Positions 12,639 through 24,921 of a stretch of DNA of 64,000 bases are shown in pieces. Made by a program: the position numbers and the translations under genes. Within the stretch, counting starts at the first letter, position 1; each line of letters opens with the position of its first letter. This DNA comes from Ridgeia piscesae (lineage: Eukaryota > Annelida > Polychaeta > Sabellida > Siboglinidae): assembly GCA_025642075.2 (NCBI GenBank), contig JAODUO010000080.1:153501-217500 (forward strand), in the 5' to 3' direction. A model generated the notes under the pieces. That model did no database searches. It saw only the letters and a program-made list of their open reading frames with translations, and had not been told where the DNA came from.

Positions 12639-12947
12639 CTTCCTTTCTCATGCCAGCCCGGAAGCATTTCTTGAGTCGACAATACCGACACTGGTTGCGC
12701 TTGTCTTTGTCAACGACACAGTTCCGACTGAATCGACACGAGTAGACGTGGTTCTTGCGCACACTACGACGGAAGAATCCCTTGCAGCCATCACAGCTGG
12801 CCGCCCCATAGTGCTTGCCAGTCGCCCTGTCCCCGCAGATGGCGCAGTACTGGCTGATACCCTGGGGCGTCAACGGGGCGGGCGGGATTGTCGTTGTCCC
12901 AATCCCCGACACCGTCTGCCCGCCAGGAAGGCTCATGTCTGACGTAT
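12639..12947 (-). CDS. HNF4: HNF4 exon 3: DNA-binding domain, both zinc fingers
   Basis: 309-nt exon, phase 1 in and phase 1 out. Acceptor CACCTGCAG at 12949-12948, donor GGAAG|GTATGT. It starts at DTSDMS, aligned with the common exon of vertebrate HNF4A (DTSPSEG), then a Gly/Pro/Thr linker. From about residue 69 it carries the complete C4-C4 DNA-binding domain: [15 protein letters not shown]-box [16 protein letters not shown], and the second finger with [19 protein letters not shown] and FRAGM. All eight zinc-coordinating cysteines are visible. The domain binds DR1 elements as homodimers in the known family. The long NR2A-specific identity makes HNF4 certain over RXR or COUP-TF. Confidence 0.97.
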
Positions 12948-13088
12948 CTGCAGGTGCAAACATTCCCAGAATGCAGTTGTGTTGTGTGGTGCAATAACCA
13001 TAAGTGCTATATAATAATTACTGAGAACTGAAGTGTTTGTAAAATCGTCTGAGCCAAGCTTGTTTTTGTGGTTCTGTTTTGTTCTTAC
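12948..13088 (-). other. HNF4 intron 2 (short)
   Basis: 141-bp intron between the 45-nt exon and the DBD exon, GAAG|GTAAGA to CACCTGCAG. It is the smallest intron of the gene. Confidence 0.7.
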
Positions 13089-13133
13089 CTTCTCCATATA
13101 ATTCTGCAGACATCACCAGCATGGCATGGGCAT
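13089..13133 (-). CDS. HNF4: HNF4 exon 2: 45-nt phase-symmetric exon (candidate cassette)
   Basis: Read from splice signals: TCTGTCTTTACTAG acceptor (13135-13134), then 45 nt, then GAAG|GTAAGA. Phase 1-1 reading gives (D)AHAMLVMSAELYGE, joining to DTSDMS of the DBD exon. Its position and length correspond to the LEFENVQVLTMGN segment just before DTS in vertebrate HNF4A. It starts with the same two bases (AT) as the DBD exon and ends with G, so skipping it would preserve both the frame and the junction Asp. Transcript evidence is needed to say whether it is constitutive. Confidence 0.72.
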
Positions 13134-16100
13134 CTAGTAAAGACAGAACGAGGTTGTCGGCAAACCTTTCAGGAAACACGCTATGTCCTCTCCACATTCA
13201 TGACTGAATCATTCCAACCACCTCCCTCGTTGATCACATGAATTAGTACATTTCCACTCACTTATTTACGACTGGTTAACATTGGTGATAAATTTAATGA
13301 CGTACTTATAATAACAATATTACACATAATCATGCATGGACAAAATCAATATACTGGTATGTTCTTCAAGTATTACCACAAAAGATGTTAAGTGCAAGTT
13401 TCCCAGTATAAATCACCAACACAATAGCATCACACATCTACAGAACTGATATAGTTTATAACATTTAAAGACGCATGGCCAAGTAGGGATGAACAATGTC
13501 AACATTGTCATTAGTTTATGACAGTAACATATTTGTTGGGTTTAGTTACACAACATTTACGATTTGTTCAAAACCCATGGCCACAGATGTGAACTCGAAT
13601 TATGCACTATATCCACTACAGGAACGTTCACATGAGAAGCTAAAAGAAAACAGTTTATTTTTATAAAATATAAATGGCTCCTTTTTGTGTAACAATATTA
13701 TAACAAGTACACTTTTCCTGCACCAAATCGCTGAACAACGAATTTAGTCCTCTGTTAGGGACAAGGCAGGTAAGAGCCGGGCGTGGTTTTGCAACAACGA
13801 CAGTGCTGATTAAATCATTAACCGTAACTTACGTGAACTGCGCAGTGAAATTTAACACAATGTACCTAAAGCACCCACCCTTACTGTATTGCATTTCCTG
13901 TAGTCATCTCAGCTTCGTGCAAATGAGAGCAGTTTATTTTACACAGAAAACCACAATGCCCCATTAAAACTATAGCGATGGTACAAAAAATACATATTTG
14001 TTTTAATGGTCTTCGGGCAACTTATTTGATATTAGGGCAGAAACCTTGATTATAAATATCCAACCTGGACTGAGTATGTAGATATCAATAAATTATAATG
14101 TTTTACATATTTATTAATTATTCACAGATTAACGTGACCATGTACAAATAAATTTATCCAACACAACTATGCTAAAATATTCAAACTTCTTATAACCACC
14201 ATCCGGGATCCTGTATAAAATCGCACCAATACAGTATCTTAATTTACTGGTTTCTTTAATTAGTATAACTTGTTTGATTTATACACATTTCATAAAAGAC
14301 AAACTTCTAGAAATACTCAAAACAAAACCATAAATGCCTTATTTCAACAGAGCATTAATGTTATGCTCCTAACCCACAGACACTGTTATTGAAGTCCCTA
14401 CTAGCATTCAAGAATGTTGACGCCACAGCGAGCGATCGCAGGAATTAAAACAAGGGATGCTCCCACTAGTTAAACTTGTTCCCAAATGTGGAGTTTCCTG
14501 TAAATTAAAACTCCACACACAACGGGGTTTCGTCAAGGCACACACTGTAAACATGGAATGTTTGCCCAAACCAACACGAGTGACTCTGGTGACATATTTG
14601 CCCTGAGCATATATCCTGGCGGGGCAGCTGTATTTAAAGGACCCTCAAGAATCCAGTGGCAGAATATATGGACCGGCTCCAAGTGCCCTCGGTGCGTTAT
14701 TATGAATAACCACACATTCCGGCACCTGGCGACAAAAAGGCAGTAAGTATTATGAGTAAGTGACCTGTAAAAGTGGCCTCTTTTTACAATTATTTAACTG
14801 CTGAGCTGGCATAAATTTTTGTAAAAGCAGAATAGGAAAAGTAAAAAGTACACCTAAAATATGAAAGTGAAACATAGTGCAAAGGATGCCTATAAAATTA
14901 GTTTCATACAACCACTGGCAGACAGAAAAAAACCAAGAATCATATATAAATGATACATTAATTGGTGTCAATCTCAAAACTGAGACAATTTCATTCACAG
15001 TTTCCTTGTCTACAACTTTTGGATAATAAAATTATACCAAAAGACGTTAGTTCAATCAATCTGGATGAAAATAAAAGATCCCAAATGTGTCATCAACCAC
15101 GCACACCTCATCTTCTTCATCTCCATCTCAGTGGCACATCATGTGCAATACAGAACAAAAACGAAAGACATTTTATCAACTTAGTTAAAATATACTCCTA
15201 TCACAATGCTTTGAGGACTGGCTCACTAAGATAATGAGTTAGTATGGATCAATAAACAGAACCTGTTGTTAGATTTAAGGACTGAGAAGGGTATTCCCCT
15301 GACACATTGATGAAACTGTCCTAAATTGTGTTGACAGTTTTTAGTACACAAGATTATTATTTAGGAGAAAATTTGTTTTTAAAGAGAAATATCTGTATGT
15401 TAATAAAAACCGTCTGTTTGTCTCTTCTTTTTTGTCTCCTTAATGTATTGATGATTATGATGATGTTAGTTGGTAGACTTCTTGAAAGTGTAAGTATGCA
15501 GAAGGGGGTAGGGCAGGGCATGGACACGGTCTTGGTGATGACAGAGCTCCTTGGTGACAGAGCTCCTTGGTGACAGCTGGTGACAGCCTGTGCAAGTGAG
15601 TTGTCACTGCCCAGAACTTTATCTTGGCCACATGACACTGAGCCCTGCGTCCATTACTGGGTCTTGCAGCACCTCCCTGCAGGAGCCAGTGACAACCAGT
15701 GACCACTGCATTCCTCATGTCCTGCCTTAAACTGACCATATGGCTTCTTCAGGGGACGTCCCACGGCCCAGTGATTACAGCTCCCCGGAGACTAATGTGT
15801 CCCAGATCCCATAATCTAGGCAGCCCAGTGGGCACACCATCCCTAATGTGAGGAACTCCCTAAATGTCCTGCATGTTTAGGTAGAAGCAAGTAATGGGGT
15901 TTTTACGCTGTCTTCTCCAGGGTGTTCAAACCCATTTAGCCCAACTCCCCCAAACCTGGATCCACTGAAAACAATGTTGGCGTTTGTTCTGCAGAAGCAA
16001 TGTAGAGAAACCAGTAATGTCTTGCAGGAATGTATTACCACAACTACTGCCATCAAATCTCATGGCAAAACATGTGCTGATAACCTCAAGCGATTGTCTT

Positions 16101-19100
16101 AATTGTTTAATATACCACAATGACATATGTTCTTGGACACCATAGCGACTATGTACCGTATGTGTTCAGACCAAACAGGTGTTCAAAAACACACAAAATA
16201 TATAATTCCCTTTGTAACTTTTAGGGGGTATAAAAGCATACATGGGTGGAAATACTGAGTGATTATGGTGCAAATCATTATTCAATTATTGAACACAAAA
16301 ATGTACTGCATCTGAAAACAGCCTTCTGGTAATTATGTCAAAAGGAGCAATGATGAAACTAAAGAGTATTAAGTCACTTTACAACAGTAAATCATTGTGT
16401 TGTATACAAAATAACGGAAAGTTGTGTAGCTTGGAATTTTTATAAACACAGTTTACAGGTTTCTTGACTAAATTGTCAACAACTATAAATGTCTCAGGAA
16501 AGTATTAAGCCATGTCGTGGTTTTGCAAAAACACAATTTCTTTACCTATTAAACCTACTACCAACAGACAGCACATGGTTCTCATTTATTTATATAGTTG
16601 AGGTAATTTGGCAATATGAAGTGGAAAAAGTGGCTTGACGATGAAAACAACACCAAGTGTATTTCAGTCACAGTTCATTTGACCAAGAGTCCAAGACTGC
16701 TGTGTCACGATGCCCCCTGCTGAAGATTATCATAAAAATACCCCATGGCAAGAACACTTATTAGTTTGTGCCTGTTTACTCAAACTACCTAATCTTCAAC
16801 ACAAAATTATACCAAAATAAATACACCTGCTAGGTAAGTTTCAATTTAGCTAATTTTCAGAGACATGAAAATGCATTTTTTTCGCTTTTCATTAAAATTA
16901 TGTTTCTGCAATAGTTACGAAAGGGCTTTGTTTTGTGGCTGTTTTTGATTTCTATAACTGGCGATACACAGAAGTACGAATTGAATAAACAATATTTCAA
17001 TGGGCCATTGACACAGCTTCTAATGTAAGCTACTTATGTCTGAAGTAAGATACCCACGGACTCAGGGAGGCATTCTTGCCTACAGTGGTCGAATTAAGCA
17101 CAGATAACCAATCGCTGATCCCTCAGCATCAGTGTCTGGCCAGCACACAATTAATCCACCCGATTGTTAATCAGATAAACAGCATAATTTGCTGTGAGAC
17201 AACAATACATTAGATAACTACGCCGCACGCTAAATGAACTGTTCATTTCTGCATGCACTTTTTGACAAATCCAGCACATGCCTTCGGTTCAATGCTACCC
17301 CAGACAACAGATAAACGTCGCTTAACAATTGATCAGCCGCAAACAATCTCTACACATCATTATTATTTCACGTCACAAAAAGTTTCAGTGGCAAACAAAC
17401 AACCCGTAAGGAAACCCCTGTTGTGTCCTCAATAATTAGTTGTCTGTTCAGTGTAATAAATTCATAAATCACCGGAGAAAAAACAAACGAAAGCATGACA
17501 GCTGAGCGCAGGAGTAAGTACACGTGTCATTGGAGTTAGCCACATTTCAACAGGAGCAAAGATTAGATAAAGCGAAAAGTCGACAGCATGCATAGTACAG
17601 TACAGATGTACTGTTGTCGTTGTTTCAGCCGGGTGTAAAAACGTTGATTTCTCTATCTGTGCAATATGGTCGTATTCTACCAAGTTGTGCACCTAGTTTG
17701 TACTACAATCTCGGTGCATCCTTATTTCGATTGTTCTTGTGCTGTATTGTTAAACAGCACACACCCCGGCATTGAAGATAGTGGAACCCCAAAGATAGCA
17801 TGACCCAGGGCCTACAGAAAGGAGCCATCTTGAATCTTGAAGTATCCAAAAATTGTCAGGAAGACGCATTTAGTTCAGGATTATACAGTTTTGTCAACAA
17901 GTAACAATGTAACATATATGTTACACCTTTCAAATTAATTACTTATATGATAAGACTATAGAAAACTGGTAAACTTATTTTTCTGAAAACCAAACATAAT
18001 TTTGAATATCTGATAGTGTGCACACTATTTCAGAGAAGTATCATTGTAAGGCTGAATTAGATTGTATTACTATTAATATCAATACACATCCACCATTATT
18101 TACAAGCACAAACAGAAGTGACTGCGATATTAAAACAGCTACAATAATAACTAATAATGTTGATATTATATACATTTATTTATTATTTAACCCTCCCGAA
18201 GAAAAAATGTGTTTATTACCTTAACATTTTAAGTAATAAAATAATAATTAAAATAACAAACAGTGGATATATGTTAGTTATGTATGCCCATAAATTAAAC
18301 AAAGAGGGACTTCACAACATCCATATCTTGTAGAACAAATTGCACCAAGAAGCCATATGATGTGTTATTACTGGTTTTCCTTTGACCCAATCGTCTGTTT
18401 TCACCTAACGAAGCCAGTCAAATCCGGTTTTAAACTGTGATGGTTGCGATGGCCAAGCTGTTGGAAGCAATGAGAGAAATGAATTTGTTTACACATACTG
18501 TGGTTGCAACACTGACCAAGACCCAAAGAGTTCCTTGAAGCAAATAGTCACTTCAGATAAATATTACGAACACATGAAAAGTCATTGTTTCCTTGTCTAC
18601 AGGTCGTCAGGTTCTTTCACTTTCTATGGTAGTTTATTAAATATTTTTAAACTCAAAATATTATGTTAATCTCATGGATTCTGTGATATTATGATTTATA
18701 TTTATGACTATAGTGAAGACTTATTTTCTTATATTGGGGTCAGCACACTGTTAGGAAGCTTTTGCAATATCATCACTCCAAAGTCACCAGAATACACAGA
18801 TCAGTGGGGGAGCTGTAACCAAGTATTCCGCCAACATTTGTCAGGATAGAAATGTGTGGAATTTGCAGCTATAGGTTAATTTCACTATTATGTAAGATGG
18901 GTAGTTAAGTTCTGATATATTTACCACATGATCAAGTGATTCACAACCTTTTTTCTCGCATAAATCATTAAGTTGCATTATCTGCAGTATGGTTCTATTT
19001 TTGAATGTACACTAATATGAACTGTGGCATAGTGTCTGAAATTAATAAAAATATTATTGACTTATTCACCCTTGCAATAATTTATTTTTATTTCACTATT

Positions 19101-20207
19101 ACAAATAATGTATTCAGCTGGAATGGAGTGACAAAAAATGCTCTTTTTAATATAATCATTTATGACAAATAAGTTTATTTGCTGCGAACCTGATAAATAA
19201 ACTGTATCATCCACACTGACCTGTTTCATCACTTGTGCAAATACCACTTCACTTTTTATCTACTAAGTCAACTACTTATTAGATTATCATGCATTAAAGC
19301 AACTTGAAAATTGTTGTTTCCATTTTGCTCTTACAATAAAAGTACCTTGCACAGAAAAATAATGCTACGATAAAATATAAGAAGGGGGTGTCCTGTGTAT
19401 CTTTTAGCAGAATAAAATAAACACTTTGTTGCTTTGTTCTTATATTTAAAGAATGTTTCTATTTTATGTCAAAAAATTATATTTACTTTAATGTATTAAA
19501 AATTTTTTATAAAGTTTACATCTTACACATTAAGTAATACTGTGCAGCTTAATGCCCAGAACTTTAATAATGACAATCATATGGCATATGCTTTTTTATT
19601 ATGTAGCTATTCTCATACTATTTACTTCTTAAGATCAACATTAAAAATAAACATAGTTGCCTGTTAAAATATGTTTGACAAGATTTTGTTTCTATCATAG
19701 CAATTACCCTTGTGATAAAATAAAATATTCAACAACATATTTTTCAAGTCCCAATATTATCTGCTATAATTCAAACATCTTTTATCATAATTGCCTTTTA
19801 AGATTACATATCAGCTTACTCAAAACTATAAGCAGTATAATATTATGAGCTGTCATTAATGCCAATTACGAAACTACAACAAAATGCAAGTTATGACACC
19901 CAAATGCTAATACTGACATTATGACCATCATATGCCTATTACAGAGCTAAATGCCAATTATGACACTAGGAAACAAATCATAATTACAACTGATGCACAA
20001 AGTTAGTGAAAATCACCCCAACATACTACACAAAACCTGCATCACTGGTGCTTGACCCTGGGTATAAGCGACTCCTAGAACCAGGCAGCAAGTATTTTCA
20101 TGGACGTTCATCTGTTTAACATATAAACGCGCCACAAAAAAACGCTACGACAAAAACGACAAATGGCGACAGGAGAGATGACTAGGAGCGTGGCGCTAAG
20201 GGTTTAC
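13134..20207 (-). other. HNF4 intron 1
   Basis: 7.1-kb intron, CCCAG|GTAAAC to TTACTAG. AT-rich with no recognisable gene. A 16-bp direct repeat (GACAGAGCTCCTTGGT twice) lies at 15,539-15,570. ORFs near 14,558-14,998, 15,357-15,739 and 17,462-17,692 have no domain or splice support. Confidence 0.7.
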
Positions 20208-20265
20208 CTGGGAGGAGATATTCAGCATGCATCTCGGACAGGTCGGGGACGTCTAGAATTTTCAT
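20208..20265 (-). CDS. HNF4: HNF4 first coding exon, proximal (exon 1c)
   Basis: ATG at 20265-20263 opens MKILDVPDLSEMHAEYLLP and ends in phase 1 at CCCAG|GTAAAC. Joined to the 45-nt exon it reads ...YLLPDAHAML. This resembles the start of vertebrate HNF4A isoforms (MRLSKTLVDMDMADYSAALDPAY): an acidic Asp-x-x-x-Met, then Ala-Asp/Glu-Tyr, then Pro/Asp. An in-frame stop (TAG at 20292-20290) lies 24 nt upstream, and no other ATG falls between, so the start is well determined if the exon begins upstream. A second strong donor-like GTAAGTG lies just upstream (near 20,326) and may belong to an alternative 5' UTR. In vertebrates this segment is the AF-1 region. Confidence 0.75.
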
Positions 20266-22415
20266 GCTGTACGGCGAGCTCGTCCTGTCCTAACATGTGC
20301 GTCGACAGTACCAACTGTGCACTTACCGGCCACACATCGTCCGATAAGAATTCTGACAATCGAAATAAACCGACTGAAGCACCACTCAGCTGTGCCGCGG
20401 TGCACCGTTTCTGCACCACCACCGCCTGACACTACCTGGTCACCACCAAGACACCGCTTCCTGACATAACTGATAATGTACAGACACCGCGATTATGTAC
20501 ACAGTTGGAACGTCATGACGACACGGTTTGTCAACAACTGGGCAAGCTGAGGAGCACACAATAGGATAGGCTGTCACAACAAGATCACATCTATTGTGAC
20601 AAAGCAAGAAAGATGTCAGTGCCCGCCTACAGTGACAAATACATGTGCTCTATTTGCAAGTTCATCAATACGCAATATGCATAGAAAATTCATGTTATTG
20701 AATTGCCACAAAACAGCATTGTATACGTAACTCTCCATAACAATCACATTGTGTTATATAACTACTGGAGGAATAGGTGACAACTCGCATTATGCTGATT
20801 TAAAAGTTAGTAAAACACATATATTATTCAGGAAATTTTTGTTGATATGTAGTAATTAAGAGCAGCTGACATTGTCAAATTACGATTTCTTGAAGGATCA
20901 ATCTATGCAAACCTGACCCTCATATGAACATCTCTGCCGTAAACAAAACAATCCCTCACTCATTTCAACATTACTCTCCGTACATTCACAAAGTGAAACG
21001 TACTGAATAAAGTTTTAAAACTCAAAAAGAGCTCACGTATGGGCATGCTACACGGAATTGTATAGTAATTTTGTTGCTGATAGTAGATGTATACTATTCT
21101 TGTAGTAAAAGCTGTATTGGGTGTTTCTGATTCTGAAATATTTTCTGTGCCAGACTTATGTTGTTGACAACCCTAAACAGAAATAAACAACCGTTTTGTA
21201 ACAGTTCCATTTATATTCCATTACTGGCCTAGATGTTAATTTCATGAACAGTTCTTCAGAAGTACACGTGTACTTCAGAATCTACAATGGAGAGTGACAA
21301 GTCTGCATCTTTATGTGGCTACCTATAATCTTATATAAGATGACATTTTGGCCATTCTCCAATACTTGAACAATGTTTGAGTGATAAACAAGCCAATACT
21401 GTCACTGAACCTTTCTGCTTTGTTTACAAAGTCTATTCTACTTCCTGACCAAAGCAAAGCAAAATTTGATTTTTTTTGTTTTATTGTTTAGAATGTTTTA
21501 AACTACTGGTGGCTGTCATTGGGTATTTCCAATGGTGTACAATGGGTATCTCTTAAATTAATCATCCAATCACACTGATGTGTTTATAGCAAAAGCTACA
21601 ACAAATATAAGAAGACACAGAAGTTATAACTACTAGATAGCACAGCTTCTACTGCCAAGTTTCAGACAAACAGATTTACAATTTATGATATAAAATTAGA
21701 AATACACATGTACCCATTTACAGCCTGTATAGAGAGAATAGTTTATGATAAACTTCTGACAACAAATGATCCATCATTGTTTAATTAAAAGTACACACCA
21801 ATTAATAATTCAAATAAAACAATATGAATACAAATGTTACGATTCGTGCACACTGTACACTTTGAATAGTGTTAATGTAGTTATTTCTGTTACCTTTCTT
21901 CTGAAATGTTCAGATTTATGCAGCCTTTAAAAGTCTAAAATTATAACTGTTAACTTGATTAGTAAAAGGTAACATAACTTAATGACCAATTTTTGGATGA
22001 TGCAACTCAACAGACATTGGTAAGAATGATACAAGCTTACTAAACTCAAGCTATGAAACTGTGAGCTTAGTCTTAAGAAGGCTGGGATGCAGCTGACATC
22101 AGACAGAGATGAAAAAATGTCCTAACTGGAGTGGGTGGGAATATCTAGGCACGGGAGTGAGTGAAGAGGTACTGAGTAAGCAAATTGCTGTCTCCTCTAG
22201 GCCCAGTGGTCGACATCACAGCAGACAATTGTCTCGTCAGCTTTCAACATTGTAAAGTGGGTGGTAGCACCAACATGGATTCATCCGCTGAGGCACTGAC
22301 ATGACATTAAACAATACAACTGAATTGTCAGTTTTGTAATGTATTTGGACATCGTAAAATGAATATAAATATTTTTTTGCACTTATACTTCTCCATCATT
22401 TGTAATAATAATTAT

Positions 22416-22417
22416 TG

Positions 22418-22499
<82 letters not shown>
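22416..22499. repeat. (TA)n microsatellite
   Basis: About 84 bp of alternating TA with a short T interruption, between HNF4 first exons. Confidence 0.97.
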
Positions 22500-22501
<2 letters not shown>

Positions 22502-24214
22502 GAATTAAGTCACCACATCATATGCTTTATCCACTGATGACATACCAAGGATCTGTTAGTAGCACGGATATTACTAGCATACTATGTTCAAGATTAGTTT
22601 GGGTTGAAATAAGTGTGTACCTTAATGTTTTCAATCAGCAAAGATGAATTATTTTTAGGTGTTCAAATGTGCATTTGAGTGATTATAAATTCTTATATTT
22701 CCAGAAAAGACGGTGTTACGTGGACCAGCAGTTATGAAGTTGTTTGTCCTATCAAAACTCCTGTCTTCAGATCAACAGTCTAATGCCCAACAAACATCCT
22801 ACATTTTAAACATTTACACATGTAAATGAACACACAAGCAATTTATATATGCCAACAAGTCAACATTGTGCAGAGTTGCATGTGAAAGATTTAGTTAAAG
22901 CTGCACCTTCTTGCAACTGTTTATAAATTAAACTTGCCTAGTAAATAGCAATCTTGGACTAAGATTTCAGCACACAACAGTGACGTTAGCGCACACAAGC
23001 ACCTGTCAGACAGTCAATCTCTGTGTCAACAACCCGACAGATATGACAGACAAGATATGAAGAAAAACAAGAAGCATAACATGTATTTATACCGGCCCGC
23101 TGAGCAGTAATGTGGTGGGAGAAATATGAGAACCACGAATGCTACAGTGTTTCAAAAGCAGGGAATTATATTTAAAAACAAAGAAATACTGCTACAATTA
23201 TGTCATGAACAATTGTTGTAGTGTGGTAAATCTTCAATACCTTACAACCGCTGTAACGAATACACAAAAACTTTTGTGTAGTGTGAATTAATACTGAATA
23301 TCTCACGTTGTATTGTCAACAGTTGCAACTTTGACACAGATACTGAGGGACACAGGGAGACAGGGAGATATTCCACAGGGCAAAATAATCCCTATGCTAA
23401 TTTCCTAGGGGAGAATCACTACTGAGTTTATTTCTAAACACACATCTCACTATTTCCCTAACTCTCTAAAAAGAAGAGGTAAATAGGCAGTAAACAGAAT
23501 CTCAGCAGTTGTGATGCGATTCTCATCACGAAAATGAACAGCAAAACGCACTGTCACAATATCAAATGGCGGTTGACACAAAAATCTGTTGATATCGTAA
23601 ACACGGTTTGGTTTTTCAAAGGTGTGGATTTCAGGAACATAAGTGGCAACCAGTGAAGGACAATACGACATGGGATGGAAAGAAGCACCTTCCATTACGA
23701 ATCACAGATTAAGTAATCTGGGACATGGATTACTCAGTCCAGGGAACTGGAAACCTGGGACGCCAAGCAGAGTCATCAATCAGAGAAGGTGAGTTTGGCT
23801 TTAAGGGTGGTACTCATCACTATTGTTGGCACTTTGTAAGTCACGAGCCAGTCGCCAGCCCGGGCTATCATGTGACACTCGCCAGACTCAAGTGGTTTAC
23901 AAACAACGCACAGTAGGGTGCAGCCTAGGCAGGCTGACACTTGCTGCTTAAAAGGTGGCAGTGCCACAGCCACAAGACCACCATACTGGACTGGACGACC
24001 ACCGTAATGGACACAAGAGCATACTTCATCCTGCGGTCAACGTCAGGCTGAATAACACTGTTACAAATCACCATGAAGAATCAAGGATGTGCACAGTTGA
24101 ACCAGTCTAAATTGTTATCCTTCCATTTGAGTGAGATATTAATATCACAAATGTTATTTTCAGCACAATAATGAAACATTTAGGCTACATGTACATGCCT
24201 ACAAATAAAAAGTA

Positions 24215-24215
24215 C

Positions 24216-24268
<53 letters not shown>

Positions 24269-24311
24269 GCCTGTCTGCCTGTCTGCCTGTATGTATGTAT
24301 GTATATATGTA

Positions 24312-24368
<57 letters not shown>

Positions 24369-24372
24369 GCCT
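24215..24372. repeat. (CTGT)n/(GTAT)n microsatellite
   Basis: Two long CTGT runs separated by a GTAT/GTATATGT segment, with CTGC variants at the edges. The overlapping Ser-Val-Cys-Leu ORF is an artefact of the repeat. Confidence 0.97.
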
Positions 24373-24621
24373 ACATGTGGAACAGTAGACGTTGGCTCTC
24401 TCTCTCTCTAAGAGGTATCATATTCTCTTCAAACAGCATCATATTCTAATGAATATCTTATGTGTTTTGTGCAAGTCAGTCGTATTTGAGATATTTCAGA
24501 TGGACCACACATAGTCTCCCTGTGATGTGTTATGCCACCAGTTGGTCCACAACAGCTTAATAAAATAACAAGAAGTTTGTCTATGACACAATCCTCCATA
24601 ATAAACCACTGGTGGAAGCGA

Positions 24622-24921
24622 CAGCACCACCTGGACTTCTAGACAACTTTACCAATCACTGCCCTACTTCATACTGATAACACAACACATGGACATTTCT
24701 ACCAGACACCAACAACTTGGTGACAACAAAAGCAACGAGAAAGAAAGAGACAAGAAAGTACCTGTGTTTGCCAGCACCACCTGGACTTCTAGACAACTTT
24801 ACCAATCACTGCCCTACTTCACACTGATAACACAACACACGGACATTTCTACCAGACACCAACAACTTGGTGACAACAAAAGCAACGAGAAAGAAAGAGA
24901 CAAGAAAGTACCTGTGTTTGC
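24622..24921 (+). repeat. 150-bp tandem duplication (two copies)
   Basis: Copies at 24,622-24,771 and 24,772-24,921 are nearly identical; I see only two or so differences (cata/caca, acat/acac). The unit is exactly 150 bp, so a plus-strand ORF from 24,689 to 25,096 reads through both copies in one frame (VPVFAS...TDISTRHQQLGDNK repeated). No start context, domain or splice signal argues that the ORF is translated, so I call only the duplication. Confidence 0.92.
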
